Shown one piece after another: positions 50,385 through 58,842 of a stretch of DNA of 64,000 bases; position 1 is the stretch's first letter; every line of letters starts with the position of its first letter. The position numbers and the translations under genes were made by a program. The stretch comes from Streptomyces spiralis (GTDB taxonomy: Bacteria > Actinomycetota > Actinomycetes > Streptomycetales > Streptomycetaceae): positions 36,496 to 100,495 of the forward strand of contig NZ_BNBC01000028.1 of NCBI RefSeq assembly GCF_014654675.1. Reading direction: 5' to 3'. The notes beneath the pieces were generated by a model. It saw nothing but the letters and a program-made list of their open reading frames with translations. It had not been told where the DNA came from and did not search any database.

Positions 50385-51737
50385 ATGACGTCGGCAGCCG
50401 CGGAGGGCGTCGCCAAGACGTCGGCGACGCCCTCCGCTCCCCGTGGTCGCAAGAGCGTGACCGGCACCCGAAGGACCGTGGCGGCCCTCTTCCTGCTGCC
50501 CGCACTGGTGCTGCTCGGCGCGCTCGTGGTCTACCCGATCGGGTACTCGATCGTCCGCAGCTTCTACGACTCCTCCGGCGACCACTTCGCCGGAATCGAC
50601 AACTACCGGGCGCTGTTCACCGACGACGGCATCCGCACCGCGCTGAAGAACAACATCATCTGGGTGGTGTTCGCCCCGGCGGTCGCCACCGCGCTCGGCC
50701 TGATCTTCGCGGTGCTGACCGAACGGGTGCGCTGGGGAACGGCGTTCAAGCTGGTCGTCTTCATGCCGATGGCGATCTCGATGCTGGCGGCCGGGATCAT
50801 CTTCCGGCTGGTGTACGACCAGGACCCGGACAAGGGCGTCGCCAACGCGGTGTGGGTGGGGGTCCACGACACCTTCGCGCAGTCGTCGGCGTTCCCGAAG
50901 GCGCACCCGGGCCGCAACTCGCCCCTGAAACCCGACCACGGCGGCTTCCTCACCACCAGCCCGGTGCACACGGGCCAGTCGGTCGCCCTGCCGCTGGTGG
51001 GTGTCGCCCCCGAACAGATGCCCGACAGCGCCGAGAAGGCCGTGCGGGCCGCCGCCGAGCCGGGGAAGATCACCGGCACCACGTGGCAGGACTTCACCCG
51101 CGGCAAGGGAGTCGGGAAGCTCGGCGCGGTCGACCCGTCCGAACTGGGCTACTCGGGCATGCGGATCGAGGCCGTCAAGGACGGCAAGGTGGTGGCGACG
51201 GCGAAGGCCGCCGCCGACGGCACCTTCACGCTGCCCGCGAAGGCCGACGGCGCCCTGCTGAGGCTTCCGGCGGGCAACTTCAAGGAGCCGTACAACGGGG
51301 TGGACTGGCTGGGCCCCTCCCTGGTCACACCGGCCATCATCGGGGCGTACGTGTGGATGTGGGCCGGGTTCGCGATGGTGCTGATCGCGGCCGGGCTCGC
51401 GGGCGTGCCGCGTGAACTGCTGGAGGCCGCCCGGGTGGACGGCGCGAACGAGTGGCAGGTGTTCCGCAGGGTCACGGTGCCGCTGTTGGCGCCGGTGCTC
51501 GCGGTCGTCGCCGTCACGCTGATGATCAATGTGCTGAAGATCTTCGACCTGGTCTTCATCATCGCCCCCGGTTCCTCCCAGGACGACGCCAACGTGCTGG
51601 CCCTGGAGCTGTACCGCAAGGGCTTCTCGGAGGGCCGGCCGGGCGTCGCCAGCGCGATCGCGGTGTTCCTGCTGGTGCTGGTGATCCCGGTGATGCTGTT
51701 CAACATGCGGCGGTTGCGGCGGGAGGTGCGGCGATGA
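50385..51737 (+). CDS. sugar ABC permease 1 with a ~150-residue extra domain
   Basis: A 450-residue MalF-type permease; usual length is about 300. The first four membrane segments are present (TVAALFLLPALVLLGALVVY and others), then ~residues 155-300 form an extra region before the fifth segment (TPAIIGAYVWMWAGFAMVLI) and the EAA loop (PRELLEAARVDGANEWQVF). The insert ends with a beta-rich part resembling a carboxypeptidase-regulatory-like fold (VKDGKVVATAKAAADGTFTL) and faces outside by topology. The frame is intact, so it is not a frameshift. Confidence 0.87.
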   Translation: MTSAAAEGVAKTSATPSAPRGRKSVTGTRRTVAALFLLPALVLLGALVVYPIGYSIVRSFYDSSGDHFAGIDNYRALFTDDGIRTALKNNIIWVVFAPAVATALGLIFAVLTERVRWGTAFKLVVFMPMAISMLAAGIIFRLVYDQDPDKGVANAVWVGVHDTFAQSSAFPKAHPGRNSPLKPDHGGFLTTSPVHTGQSVALPLVGVAPEQMPDSAEKAVRAAAEPGKITGTTWQDFTRGKGVGKLGAVDPSELGYSGMRIEAVKDGKVVATAKAAADGTFTLPAKADGALLRLPAGNFKEPYNGVDWLGPSLVTPAIIGAYVWMWAGFAMVLIAAGLAGVPRELLEAARVDGANEWQVFRRVTVPLLAPVLAVVAVTLMINVLKIFDLVFIIAPGSSQDDANVLALELYRKGFSEGRPGVASAIAVFLLVLVIPVMLFNMRRLRREVRR

Positions 51738-52639
51738 CGACCGAGGCCGTCACGAAGGCGATCCCTGCTGCCCAGCCCGTGAAAGCCAGGCGGTCGGTCG
51801 GCTCCCGCCTCGCCGAAGCCGTCAGCGGCGGTGTGGTCCGTGTGGTGCTGATCGTGGTGGGCCTGTTCTGGCTGGTGCCGACGATCGGTCTGCTGCTGTC
51901 GTCGCTGCGCTCCCCGGAGGACATGAGCGCCAGCGGCTGGTGGACCGTGTTCACCAAGCCCTCGCAGCTGACGTTCGACAGCTACCAGAAGCTGCTGGAG
52001 AACAGCGACATCACCAACTCCCTCCTCAACACCGTCCTGATCACCGTTCCGGCGACGGTCCTGGTGGTCGTGGTCGGCTCGCTGGCGGGCTACGCGTTCG
52101 CGTGGATGGAGTTCCCGGGCCGCGACTGGTGGTTCCTGGCCGTGGTCGGTCTGCTGGTCGTGCCCGTGCAGGTGGCACTGATCCCGATCGCCGAACTCTT
52201 CGGCAAGATCGGCCTGTTCGGCACGATCTTCGGAGTGGTGCTGTTCCACACCGGGTACGGCCTGCCGTTCGCGGTGTTCCTGCTGCGGAACTTCTTCGCG
52301 GAGATCCCCCGCGAGCTGCTGGAGGCGGCCCGGCTCGACGGCGCCGGTGAACTGCGCCTGTTCGCACGGGTCGTGATGCCGCTCGGCGGGCCCGCGATCG
52401 CCAGTCTCGGCATCTTCCAGTTCCTGTGGGTGTGGAACGACATGCTGGTCGCGCTGGTGTTCACCAAGTCCGGTACGCAGCCGATCACGGTCGCCCTGCA
52501 GACGCAGGTACGTCAGTTCGGCAACAACATCGACGTCCTGGCGCCCGGCGCGTTCATCTCGATGGTGATCCCGCTGGCCGTGTTCTTCGCGTTCCAGCGG
52601 CAGTTCGTGTCCGGTGTGATGGCGGGCGCGGTCAAGTAG
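51734..52639 (+). CDS. sugar ABC permease 2
   Basis: A 301-residue MalG-type permease with six membrane segments and the EAA loop (PRELLEAARLDGAGELRLF). Its ATG overlaps the stop of permease 1 (ATGA), so the two are coupled. It has normal length and no extra domain. Confidence 0.93.
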   Translation: MTTEAVTKAIPAAQPVKARRSVGSRLAEAVSGGVVRVVLIVVGLFWLVPTIGLLLSSLRSPEDMSASGWWTVFTKPSQLTFDSYQKLLENSDITNSLLNTVLITVPATVLVVVVGSLAGYAFAWMEFPGRDWWFLAVVGLLVVPVQVALIPIAELFGKIGLFGTIFGVVLFHTGYGLPFAVFLLRNFFAEIPRELLEAARLDGAGELRLFARVVMPLGGPAIASLGIFQFLWVWNDMLVALVFTKSGTQPITVALQTQVRQFGNNIDVLAPGAFISMVIPLAVFFAFQRQFVSGVMAGAVK

Positions 52640-52640
52640 T

Positions 52641-52682
52641 GGGAGATCAGGCGATGCAGCGGGGAGATCAGGCGCTGTAGCG
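52641..52682 (+). repeat. two tandem 21-bp repeats
   Basis: GGGAGATCAGGCG(A/C)TG(C/T)AGCG occurs at 52641-52661 and 52662-52682 with two mismatches, directly after the permease 2 stop. No role is evident. Confidence 0.7.
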
Positions 52683-52696
52683 GCGAGCAGGAAACC

Positions 52697-52724
52697 AGGG
52701 GCGGGCCGGTGACGGCCCGCCCCT
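52697..52724 (+). terminator. terminator of the sugar ABC operon
   Basis: AGGGGCGGGCC pairs with GGCCCGCCCCT around 6 bases, ~60 bp after the permease 2 stop. Confidence 0.8.
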
Positions 52725-52862
52725 TCGCGTTCCCCCGCCGTCCCCCGGTTGCCGTAGCGGAACGTGACCCATTCGGTCCATCGGCCGTTCCCGGGCACAG
52801 CCCGGTCGTGACGCAAGCGGCGCGACGGGCCGACCGCCCGCGCCGACCCTTGGAAGTCCTTC

Positions 52863-54140
52863 GTGCCCCGGTTCAGTGTGATCGTCCCCGTGTACCAGGT
52901 CCAGGCGGGTCTGGACGAGTGCCTGGAGTCGGTGCTGTCCCAGTCGTTCATGGACCTGGAGCTGATCGCCGTCGACGACTGCTCGCCGGACGCGTGCGGT
53001 GCGATCGTCGACGAGTTCGCCGCGCGTGACCCGCGCGTCAGGCCCGTGCACCTGACGGAGAACCAGGGGCCGGCCCGGGCCCGCGACGCGGGGCTGTACC
53101 GGGCCACGGGCGACTACCTGGTTCTCCTGGACGGCGGCGACACGCTCACACCGGACGCGCTCTGGTCGATCGAGACGCGTCTGAAGGAGACCGGCGAACC
53201 GGACGTCCTGGTCTACGACTCCGCGCGCACGGACCGGACCGGCAGGACGATCCACGGCGACGTCACCGGGCGCCCGGGGACCTGCCGTCGGGACTTCGTG
53301 GAGCGCGAGGGCCTCACCTTCGCGGCCGACTGCCACGAGGACACCCCGTGGACGTACCCGGTGCCGCCGGCCGCGGCGTCGATCGCCTCCCTGGACCGGG
53401 TGTGCGTGCACCACCGGCAGCCCCGGCGGGACGGCGTCCCGGGCACCACCGGCCGCCGGCACTTCGACGTCCTCGAGCGGCACGACCGGGCGTTCCCCCG
53501 CCCGGGCCGGATGCCGCGCGGCTGCCGCGCGAAGTTCCTGCGCCGGGCCCGCACGTACCACCGCCGCCACCTCGCCCCGGGCGTCCGGCTCCCGCTGCGT
53601 CCCCGGCTGCGGCCCGCCCTGGTCCGCCTCGCCTTGCACCGCACCTTCCGCGCGCTGCGGATGGCGATGACCCTGCGCCGCCGTACGGCCAAGGCCGTCG
53701 TGAAGTTGCTGCGGGCGCTGCGGGCCGTCCTGCTGCAAGCGCACCACCGGATCCGGCCGTGTCTGCCGCCGCACGCGGACCGCGCGCTCTTCTCCGCCAG
53801 CACCACCCCACGGTGCCGCCGGCCGGCCCCGGACACGCCGCCCGCGGGCCGGCGCCGGCCCGCTCGCGTCCTCACCGGCGGGCATGTGCGCGGCTTCCGT
53901 TCCGCCCAGCTACGGGCGGTGTTCCGTGAGCGCTTCTGCCCGTACGGCGACGGGCGCGCCGCCGAGCGGATGGTGCGGCAAGTGGTGCCCGGACAGGGCG
54001 GCGAGGCGGCCGGGCCGCCGCCCGTCGTCCCGCTCGCGGAACGCCACCCGGTGCCGTGGCCGGCCGCGGACCCGGTTCGTTCCCGGCCCGCCAACGTGCC
54101 GCAACCCGCCGGCCGGCAGACCGTCACCGACGGCCACTGA
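52863..54140 (+). pseudogene. GT2 glycosyltransferase fused to a decayed glycerophosphotransferase
   Basis: A 425-residue frame that begins as a normal family 2 glycosyltransferase (FSVIVPVYQVQAGLDECLES, LIAVDDCSPDACG) although the metal-binding DxD region reads LLDGGDTL. From ~residue 270 it has the basic linker typical of GT2/TagF fusion proteins (RRRTAKAVVKLLRALRAVLL, DRALFSAS), then jumps to the C-terminal TagF-like segment FRERFCPYGDGRAAERMVRQ. The ~350-residue CDP-glycerol transferase core between them is missing. GTG 52863 has GGAAG upstream. Probably an internally deleted wall teichoic acid-type enzyme. Confidence 0.6.
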
Positions 54141-54169
54141 CCACCGTTTGCCCCTATGGGAGTTCGTAT

Positions 54170-54481
54170 GTGCCCCGCGTCACGGCCCGTCCCCACCCGG
54201 CCCCCGACCTGGCGACCGCCGGGACGACCGGGCCGCGACCGGCGTGGCTGCCGGCCTCCGGGAGCTGGCGGGACGAGGAGTCGGCGCGGCTGCGGGCGGC
54301 CTTCCGGGCGCGCTTCTGCGAGTTCGACGACGGCTGGGCGGCCGAGCGGGTGGTGCGCACGCTGATCCTCGGCGAGGTCGCGTGGACCCCGTCGGCGCCG
54401 ACGCCGCCCGCGCGCCCCCGGGCGGTCACCGCGCAGCTGCCCGCCCAGTCCTGCGGCCACGACCGGCTCGCACCGTCATGA
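54170..54481 (+). pseudogene. C-terminal remnant of a glycerophosphotransferase-like gene
   Basis: A 103-residue frame whose only recognisable part is RLRAAFRARFCEFDDGWAAE followed by RVVRTLI, paralogous to the tail of the preceding gene (RAVFRERFCPYGDGRAAERM). The catalytic domain is absent. GTG 54170 has GGGAG at good spacing, so it may still be translated. Read together with 52863-54140 it suggests decayed tandem copies. Confidence 0.5.
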
Positions 54482-54602
54482 GCCCGCGCGGCGAGGCCGA
54501 GCGGGAAACAGCGGCCGCCGTCACGGGGAACCCGCTCACCCGATGAGGTGACCCGGGACGGGCGTCGCCGACCCGGCCGAAGATATTGGGAATATACGGT
54601 TA

Positions 54603-54698
54603 ATGTCCCGTAGATCCCTGTCCGTCCCTGCTCCCGGCCCGGTAGCGGTCTCCGCCCCCGGCCCGGGAGCCGCGCGCTTCCCCCTCCCGGTCCGGTGA
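54603..54698 (+). CDS. possible 31-aa leader peptide upstream of the membrane protein gene
   Basis: ATG 54603 opens a short frame (starting MSRRSLSVPAPGP) in a locally A+T-rich stretch. Its TGA overlaps the GTG start of the next gene by the GTGA arrangement. The ribosome-binding site (GGGA) is weak and distant. It could couple translation to the downstream gene, which has no ribosome-binding site of its own, or be chance. Confidence 0.3.
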   Translation: MSRRSLSVPAPGPVAVSAPGPGAARFPLPVR

Positions 54699-56254
54699 GC
54701 AGCGGCGTCCTCGTCCGGCGGCGCTCCGCGCGCGGGGCGGCCGCGCTGGGCGGACGCTCCCGGCGCCCGAGCCCGTACCAGGTGTGCGGCGCCCTGTTCT
54801 GGCTGGTGATGACGCTGGCGTACTGGCGCCTGCCGCTGTGCTGCGACGCCGGCCAGCACGCGGCGGTGATCGAACGCCTCAGGGACGATCTGCTGCATCC
54901 CCGGCATCCGATGGCGGACCTGCCGGGCGCGGGCAGCCCGTACTACTCGCCGTACGCCCTCGCGGAGGGCGTGTTCGCCCGGTGGACCGGGCTGTCCGGC
55001 TGGGACGTGCTGCGGCTCGCCGGGCCGCTGAACCTGTTGGTTCTGCTGACCGGGCTCGGGCGGTTCGTTCGGGCGCTGACCCCGCGGCCCTGGGCGCCGG
55101 TGCCGGCACTGGGCGCGGTGACCCTGCTGTGGGGCACCGAGCCGGTCTCGTGGAGCGGCTATCTCGGGCTGATGTCGATGGCGGAGAACCTCGGCTATCC
55201 GTCGGCGTTCGCGCTCGGCCTGACGCTGTGGGCGTGGGCGCTGACGGCGGCTCGGGCGCGGGATGCGGAGCGGGTGCGGTTCGTGGGGCCGAACGGGCTG
55301 CGCGGCCTCGGCGGGTACGCGGGGCTGGGCGCGCTGTACGGGCTGGTCCTGCTGGTGCATCCGATCACGTTCGTGGCCGCCGGGGTGGGGGCCCTGGCGT
55401 GCGTGGCGGCCTGGCAGCGCGGATGGCGGGTCCGGGTGGCGGGCCGCTGGCTCCTGGCGGCGGCCGTGTCCCTCGCGCTCGCCGGAAGCTGGCCGTACTT
55501 CGACGTGTTCGCAATGGTCCGGGACGACCGGCTGGACGGGCTGCACCGGGTGCTCTACGACGGCCTCGGCGGCCACTTCTGGCTGGCCCTGCTCGGTGTG
55601 CCGGCGCTGTGGCGGCGGGCGCGCCGGTCGCGGGGGCGGGACCCGCTGGTGCTGATGTTCCTGCTGGACTGCCTCGTCGTGGCGTACGGGTGGTTCAGCG
55701 GCCACTTCACCTACGGCCGGGTCCTCGGCCCGGCCCTGCTGGGGCCGCAGATCGCGCTCGCCGTGGAGCTCTCGGCACCCCGGCCCTGGGCGCCGTGGCG
55801 CCGTCTGCTGGGCGTGATCGCCGCCGCCGGCGCCTGCGTGGGGTTCCTGAGCGTGCAGGCCGGGGCGGTGGTGCCGCGCTCGCTGGATCCGGTCGGCTTC
55901 GACCAGCCGCCGCGCTGGCCGTCGTACGACTGGGCGGCGGGGTGGATGCGGCGCGGCGACGTGGTGCTCGCCGACGGCTACTACGCCCGGCACGCCGTCG
56001 CCGGGTACGGCGTGAACCTGGTCGCGCCTCTCTGGCCGGACATCGCGCTCGACGAGCGGGAGCGGCAGCGACGGGCCGCCGCCGTCCGCGCCTACCTCGA
56101 CCCGGCGACGACCCGCGCCGGCCGTGCCGCCGTCGTCCGCCGCTACCACGTGCGCTGGCTGCTGCTGCCGCGGTGGCGTGCGGCGCCGCGGGAGGCGGTG
56201 GTGGTGGCGTGGAGCCGGCGGACCGGGGAGGTGCTGGCGCGGGTCGGGGGGTGA
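54695..56254 (+). CDS. polytopic membrane protein, GT-C glycosyltransferase-like
   Basis: A 519-residue protein with about ten hydrophobic helices and a C-terminal soluble segment. An early extracytoplasmic loop holds CCDAGQHAAVIERL with an acidic residue followed by a His, resembling the first loop of GT-C type sugar transferases. No precise family signature was recognised. GTG 54695 lacks its own ribosome-binding site and overlaps the stop of a possible 31-aa leader frame. Its location suggests a role in wall glycopolymer assembly. Confidence 0.65.
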   Translation: MSSGVLVRRRSARGAAALGGRSRRPSPYQVCGALFWLVMTLAYWRLPLCCDAGQHAAVIERLRDDLLHPRHPMADLPGAGSPYYSPYALAEGVFARWTGLSGWDVLRLAGPLNLLVLLTGLGRFVRALTPRPWAPVPALGAVTLLWGTEPVSWSGYLGLMSMAENLGYPSAFALGLTLWAWALTAARARDAERVRFVGPNGLRGLGGYAGLGALYGLVLLVHPITFVAAGVGALACVAAWQRGWRVRVAGRWLLAAAVSLALAGSWPYFDVFAMVRDDRLDGLHRVLYDGLGGHFWLALLGVPALWRRARRSRGRDPLVLMFLLDCLVVAYGWFSGHFTYGRVLGPALLGPQIALAVELSAPRPWAPWRRLLGVIAAAGACVGFLSVQAGAVVPRSLDPVGFDQPPRWPSYDWAAGWMRRGDVVLADGYYARHAVAGYGVNLVAPLWPDIALDERERQRRAAAVRAYLDPATTRAGRAAVVRRYHVRWLLLPRWRAAPREAVVVAWSRRTGEVLARVGG

Positions 56255-56305
56255 GCGGGACCCTGGGGCGGGGAGGGCCCGTGAACAGGGCCCCGGGCCG
56301 GTGCG

Positions 56306-56719
56306 CTACTCGACGACGAGTTCGACCGGGATGTTGCCGCGGGTGGCGTTGGAGTACGGGCAGACCTGGTGGGCCTGCTCGACCAGCTTGCGGCCGGTGG
56401 CCTGGTCCACGGTGTCGGGCAGCTCGACGCGCAGGGTGACGGCGAGCGCGAAGCCCTCGCCCTGCTTGCCGAGGCCGACCTCGCCGGTGACCGCGGCGTC
56501 GCTCACGTCCACCTTGGCCTGGCGGCCGACGAGGGCGAGGGCGCTGGCGAAGCAGGCGGCGTAGCCGGCGGCGAACAGCTGCTCGGGGTTGGTGCCCTGC
56601 CCGTTGCCGCCGAGCTCCACCGGCGGGGCCAGCTGCACGTCCAGCTTGCCGTCGGAGGTGTAGGCGCGGCCGTCACGGCCGTGGGTGGCGGTGGCGACGG
56701 CGGTGTAGAGCGCGTCCAT
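56306..56719 (-). CDS. ohr: organic hydroperoxide resistance protein Ohr
   Basis: A 137-residue OsmC-superfamily thiol peroxidase. Both catalytic Cys are present (GYAACFASAL and HQVCPYSNATRGN), with the Ohr-specific start YTAVATATHGRDGRAYTSDG. It reduces organic hydroperoxides in the cytoplasm. ATG 56719 is chosen, with GAGAGGG upstream at acceptable distance; ATG 56728 is too close to it. Divergent from ohrR. Confidence 0.94.
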   Translation of the reverse strand: MDALYTAVATATHGRDGRAYTSDGKLDVQLAPPVELGGNGQGTNPEQLFAAGYAACFASALALVGRQAKVDVSDAAVTGEVGLGKQGEGFALAVTLRVELPDTVDQATGRKLVEQAHQVCPYSNATRGNIPVELVVE

Positions 56720-56822
56720 GGAAACCATCCCTCTCGAAAAGTGTGCGGACGTCGTGCGGACGTCGGCGGACGAGCGTGGACCGGGTGTCCTCGCGTCCGG
56801 AGACAAGTAGAGCACGCAATTC

Positions 56823-56836
56823 AGTTGTGCACAACT
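56823..56836. promoter_or_regulatory. probable OhrR operator
   Basis: AGTTGTGCACAACT is a perfect 14-bp palindrome between the divergent ohr and ohrR genes, 27 bp upstream of ohrR, and flanked by A+T-rich bases. MarR-type OhrR binds palindromes of this kind. No other palindrome of this quality is in the gap. Confidence 0.65.
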
Positions 56837-56862
56837 TAATGACGCCCGGCTATCCTGAGGGC

Positions 56863-57378
56863 ATGACGACCGAGGTTCCGCCCAGCGCCCCGCCTGACAC
56901 CGCGCCCGACGCCGTGCCGGAGGAGGACTGGCTGCACCTGGAGCACCAGATCTGCTTCTCGCTGCACGCCGCCTCGCGCGCCTTCAACGGCGTCTACCGC
57001 GTGCTTCTGAAGGAGCTCGGGCTCACCTATCCCCAGTACCTGGTGATGCTGGTGCTGTGGGAGCACGGCCGGACGCCCGTGAAGAGGCTCGGCGAGCATC
57101 TGCGCCTCGACTCCGGAACCCTCTCCCCGCTGCTCAAGCGGCTGGAGGCGGCCGGCCTGGTGCGCCGGGAGCGCAGCACGCGGGACGAGCGGTCCGTCGA
57201 GGTGCTGCCGACCGGTCAGGGCGTGGCGCTGCGCGAGCGCGCCGCACTGGTGCCGCGCCGGATCATGGCGGCGACCGGCTTCACCCTCGAGGAGATCGTC
57301 GACCTGCGTTCCCGGCTCGACCGGCTCACCGGCGCGCTCGACGCGGCGGCGCTGGAGGAGGCACCGGACTGCGGGTGA
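56863..57378 (+). CDS. ohrR: MarR-family regulator OhrR
   Basis: A 171-residue repressor. The redox-sensing Cys is in HQICFSLHAASRAFNGVYR; Tyr residues for the reactive site (TYPQYLVMLVLWEH) and the winged helix (LRLDSGTLSPLLKRLEAAGL, RDERSVEVLPT) are typical of one-Cys OhrR. Oxidation releases it from DNA and induces ohr. ATG 56863 has TGAGGGC upstream. Confidence 0.94.
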   Translation: MTTEVPPSAPPDTAPDAVPEEDWLHLEHQICFSLHAASRAFNGVYRVLLKELGLTYPQYLVMLVLWEHGRTPVKRLGEHLRLDSGTLSPLLKRLEAAGLVRRERSTRDERSVEVLPTGQGVALRERAALVPRRIMAATGFTLEEIVDLRSRLDRLTGALDAAALEEAPDCG

Positions 57379-57387
57379 CTGCGCGCC

Positions 57388-57434
57388 GGTGTGATGCGTG
57401 TCCGGTGTGATGCGTGTCCGGTGAATGTGTGGCC
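57388..57434 (+). repeat. 16-bp tandem repeat, about three copies
   Basis: GGTGTGATGCGTGTCC occurs twice in tandem (57388-57403, 57404-57419) followed by the degenerate GGTGAATGTGTGGCC. It lies between ohrR and the membrane glycosyltransferase-like gene. No role is evident. Confidence 0.75.
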
Positions 57435-57519
57435 GGTGTGGTGCTGTTGGCCCTCTCTTCACGTGGTCGACGGCGTATCGGCACGAACGCACCATTCACG
57501 CGGTCTACGATCCGCCGTG

Positions 57520-58806
57520 ATGAGTGCCTTCCGGAGCGTGCCGCGTGCCCTCACGCGTGCGGTGGCCAGACACCGCCTCCTCGCCCTGACGGCCACCTGG
57601 CTGCTCACCCGCGCCCTGATGCTGTGGCTGCTCGTGCACGACTCGCTGCCCCTGCTGGGCCGGGGCGCGGTGGCGCGCGAGGTGTGGCTGCTGTACCGGC
57701 ACTGGTACACCGTTCTCTCCCACGGCGCCTTCCCGGCGCACGACACGCTGTGGCAGTACCCGCCGGGCGCCGGAGTGGTGCTGCTGTCGCCCGCGCTGCT
57801 GCCGGGCCTGACGTACTTCCAGGCGTTCGTGGCGCTCACCCTGGCCGCCGACGCCCTGATCACGCTGGCGCTGGCCCGCGCGGGCACCCGCCCCGGCCGC
57901 AGCCTGCGCGGGGCCGGCTACTGGACGCTGGGCCTGCCGCTGCTGATGCACGTCCCGCTGGCCCGCTACGACGTCCAGGTCACCGCCATCGCCGTGCTCG
58001 CCCTGCTGGCGCTGGGGCGCTCCCCGCGCGCGTGCGGCGCGTTCGCCGCGCTGGGCGCCCTGGTGAAGGTGTGGCCGGCGCTGGTGCTGCTGGGCACGCC
58101 CCGGGGCCGTACGACCCGCTCGGCGTGGACGTGGGCGGCCGCCACCGGGGCCGTCGTCGGCCTGCTGCTCGCCGGTGTGTTCCGCAACCCGCTGGCCTTC
58201 GTGCGCCAGCAGGGCGACCGGGGCGTGCAGATCGAGTCGTTCGGCGGCACGGCGCTGGCCCTGGCGACGCACGCCGGCTGGCCGGGGACGGTGCGGTACC
58301 AGTACGGGGCGCTGGAGTTCACCGGGCCGCACGTGACCGCCGTCGCGCACCTGGCGCTGGCGCTGTCCGCGGTGGCCTTCGCCCTGCTGCTGGTGTGGCG
58401 GGTCCGGGCCCGGCACCGGACTCCGGCGACGCCGTACGACGCGGCGCTGAGCGCCGTGCTGCTGTTCACCGTGACCAGCAGGGTGATCAGTCCGCAGTAC
58501 ATGGTCTGGCTGCTCGGGCTGGCCGCCGTGTGTCTGACGTCACGGCACACCGTGCAGCGCCCGGCTGCGGCGCTGATCGCGGCGGCGAGCCTGGTCAGCG
58601 TGATCGCCTACCCGATGTTCTATCCCCAGGTGGCGGGCTGCACCTGGACGGGATGCGCTCTGATGTTGGTACGCAACGGTCTGCTCGCCTCGGCGGCGGT
58701 AGTCTCGTTCGTCCGGCTGTGGCGCTCGACAAGACCGGTGCTACCCGCAAGACAACCCGAGCCGGACCCATACCGTCTTCCGCACCGGACGCCAAGTCCC
58801 TCTTAA
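57520..58806 (+). CDS. polytopic membrane glycosyltransferase-like protein (GT87 type)
   Basis: A 428-residue protein with about eleven membrane segments, resembling actinobacterial polyprenyl-phosphate-sugar mannosyltransferases (DUF2029/GT87). Conserved spots include WLLYRHWYTVLSHG with an early loop, YPPGAGVVLLSPA and FVRQQGDRGVQIES. It would transfer a lipid-linked sugar outside the membrane. ATG 57520 follows an in-frame GTG. It is followed 37 bp later by a GT2 gene. Confidence 0.75.
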   Translation: MSAFRSVPRALTRAVARHRLLALTATWLLTRALMLWLLVHDSLPLLGRGAVAREVWLLYRHWYTVLSHGAFPAHDTLWQYPPGAGVVLLSPALLPGLTYFQAFVALTLAADALITLALARAGTRPGRSLRGAGYWTLGLPLLMHVPLARYDVQVTAIAVLALLALGRSPRACGAFAALGALVKVWPALVLLGTPRGRTTRSAWTWAAATGAVVGLLLAGVFRNPLAFVRQQGDRGVQIESFGGTALALATHAGWPGTVRYQYGALEFTGPHVTAVAHLALALSAVAFALLLVWRVRARHRTPATPYDAALSAVLLFTVTSRVISPQYMVWLLGLAAVCLTSRHTVQRPAAALIAAASLVSVIAYPMFYPQVAGCTWTGCALMLVRNGLLASAAVVSFVRLWRSTRPVLPARQPEPDPYRLPHRTPSPS

Positions 58807-58842
58807 TGGGAGATTACCGTCCGTACCTACAATCCCCTGCCC

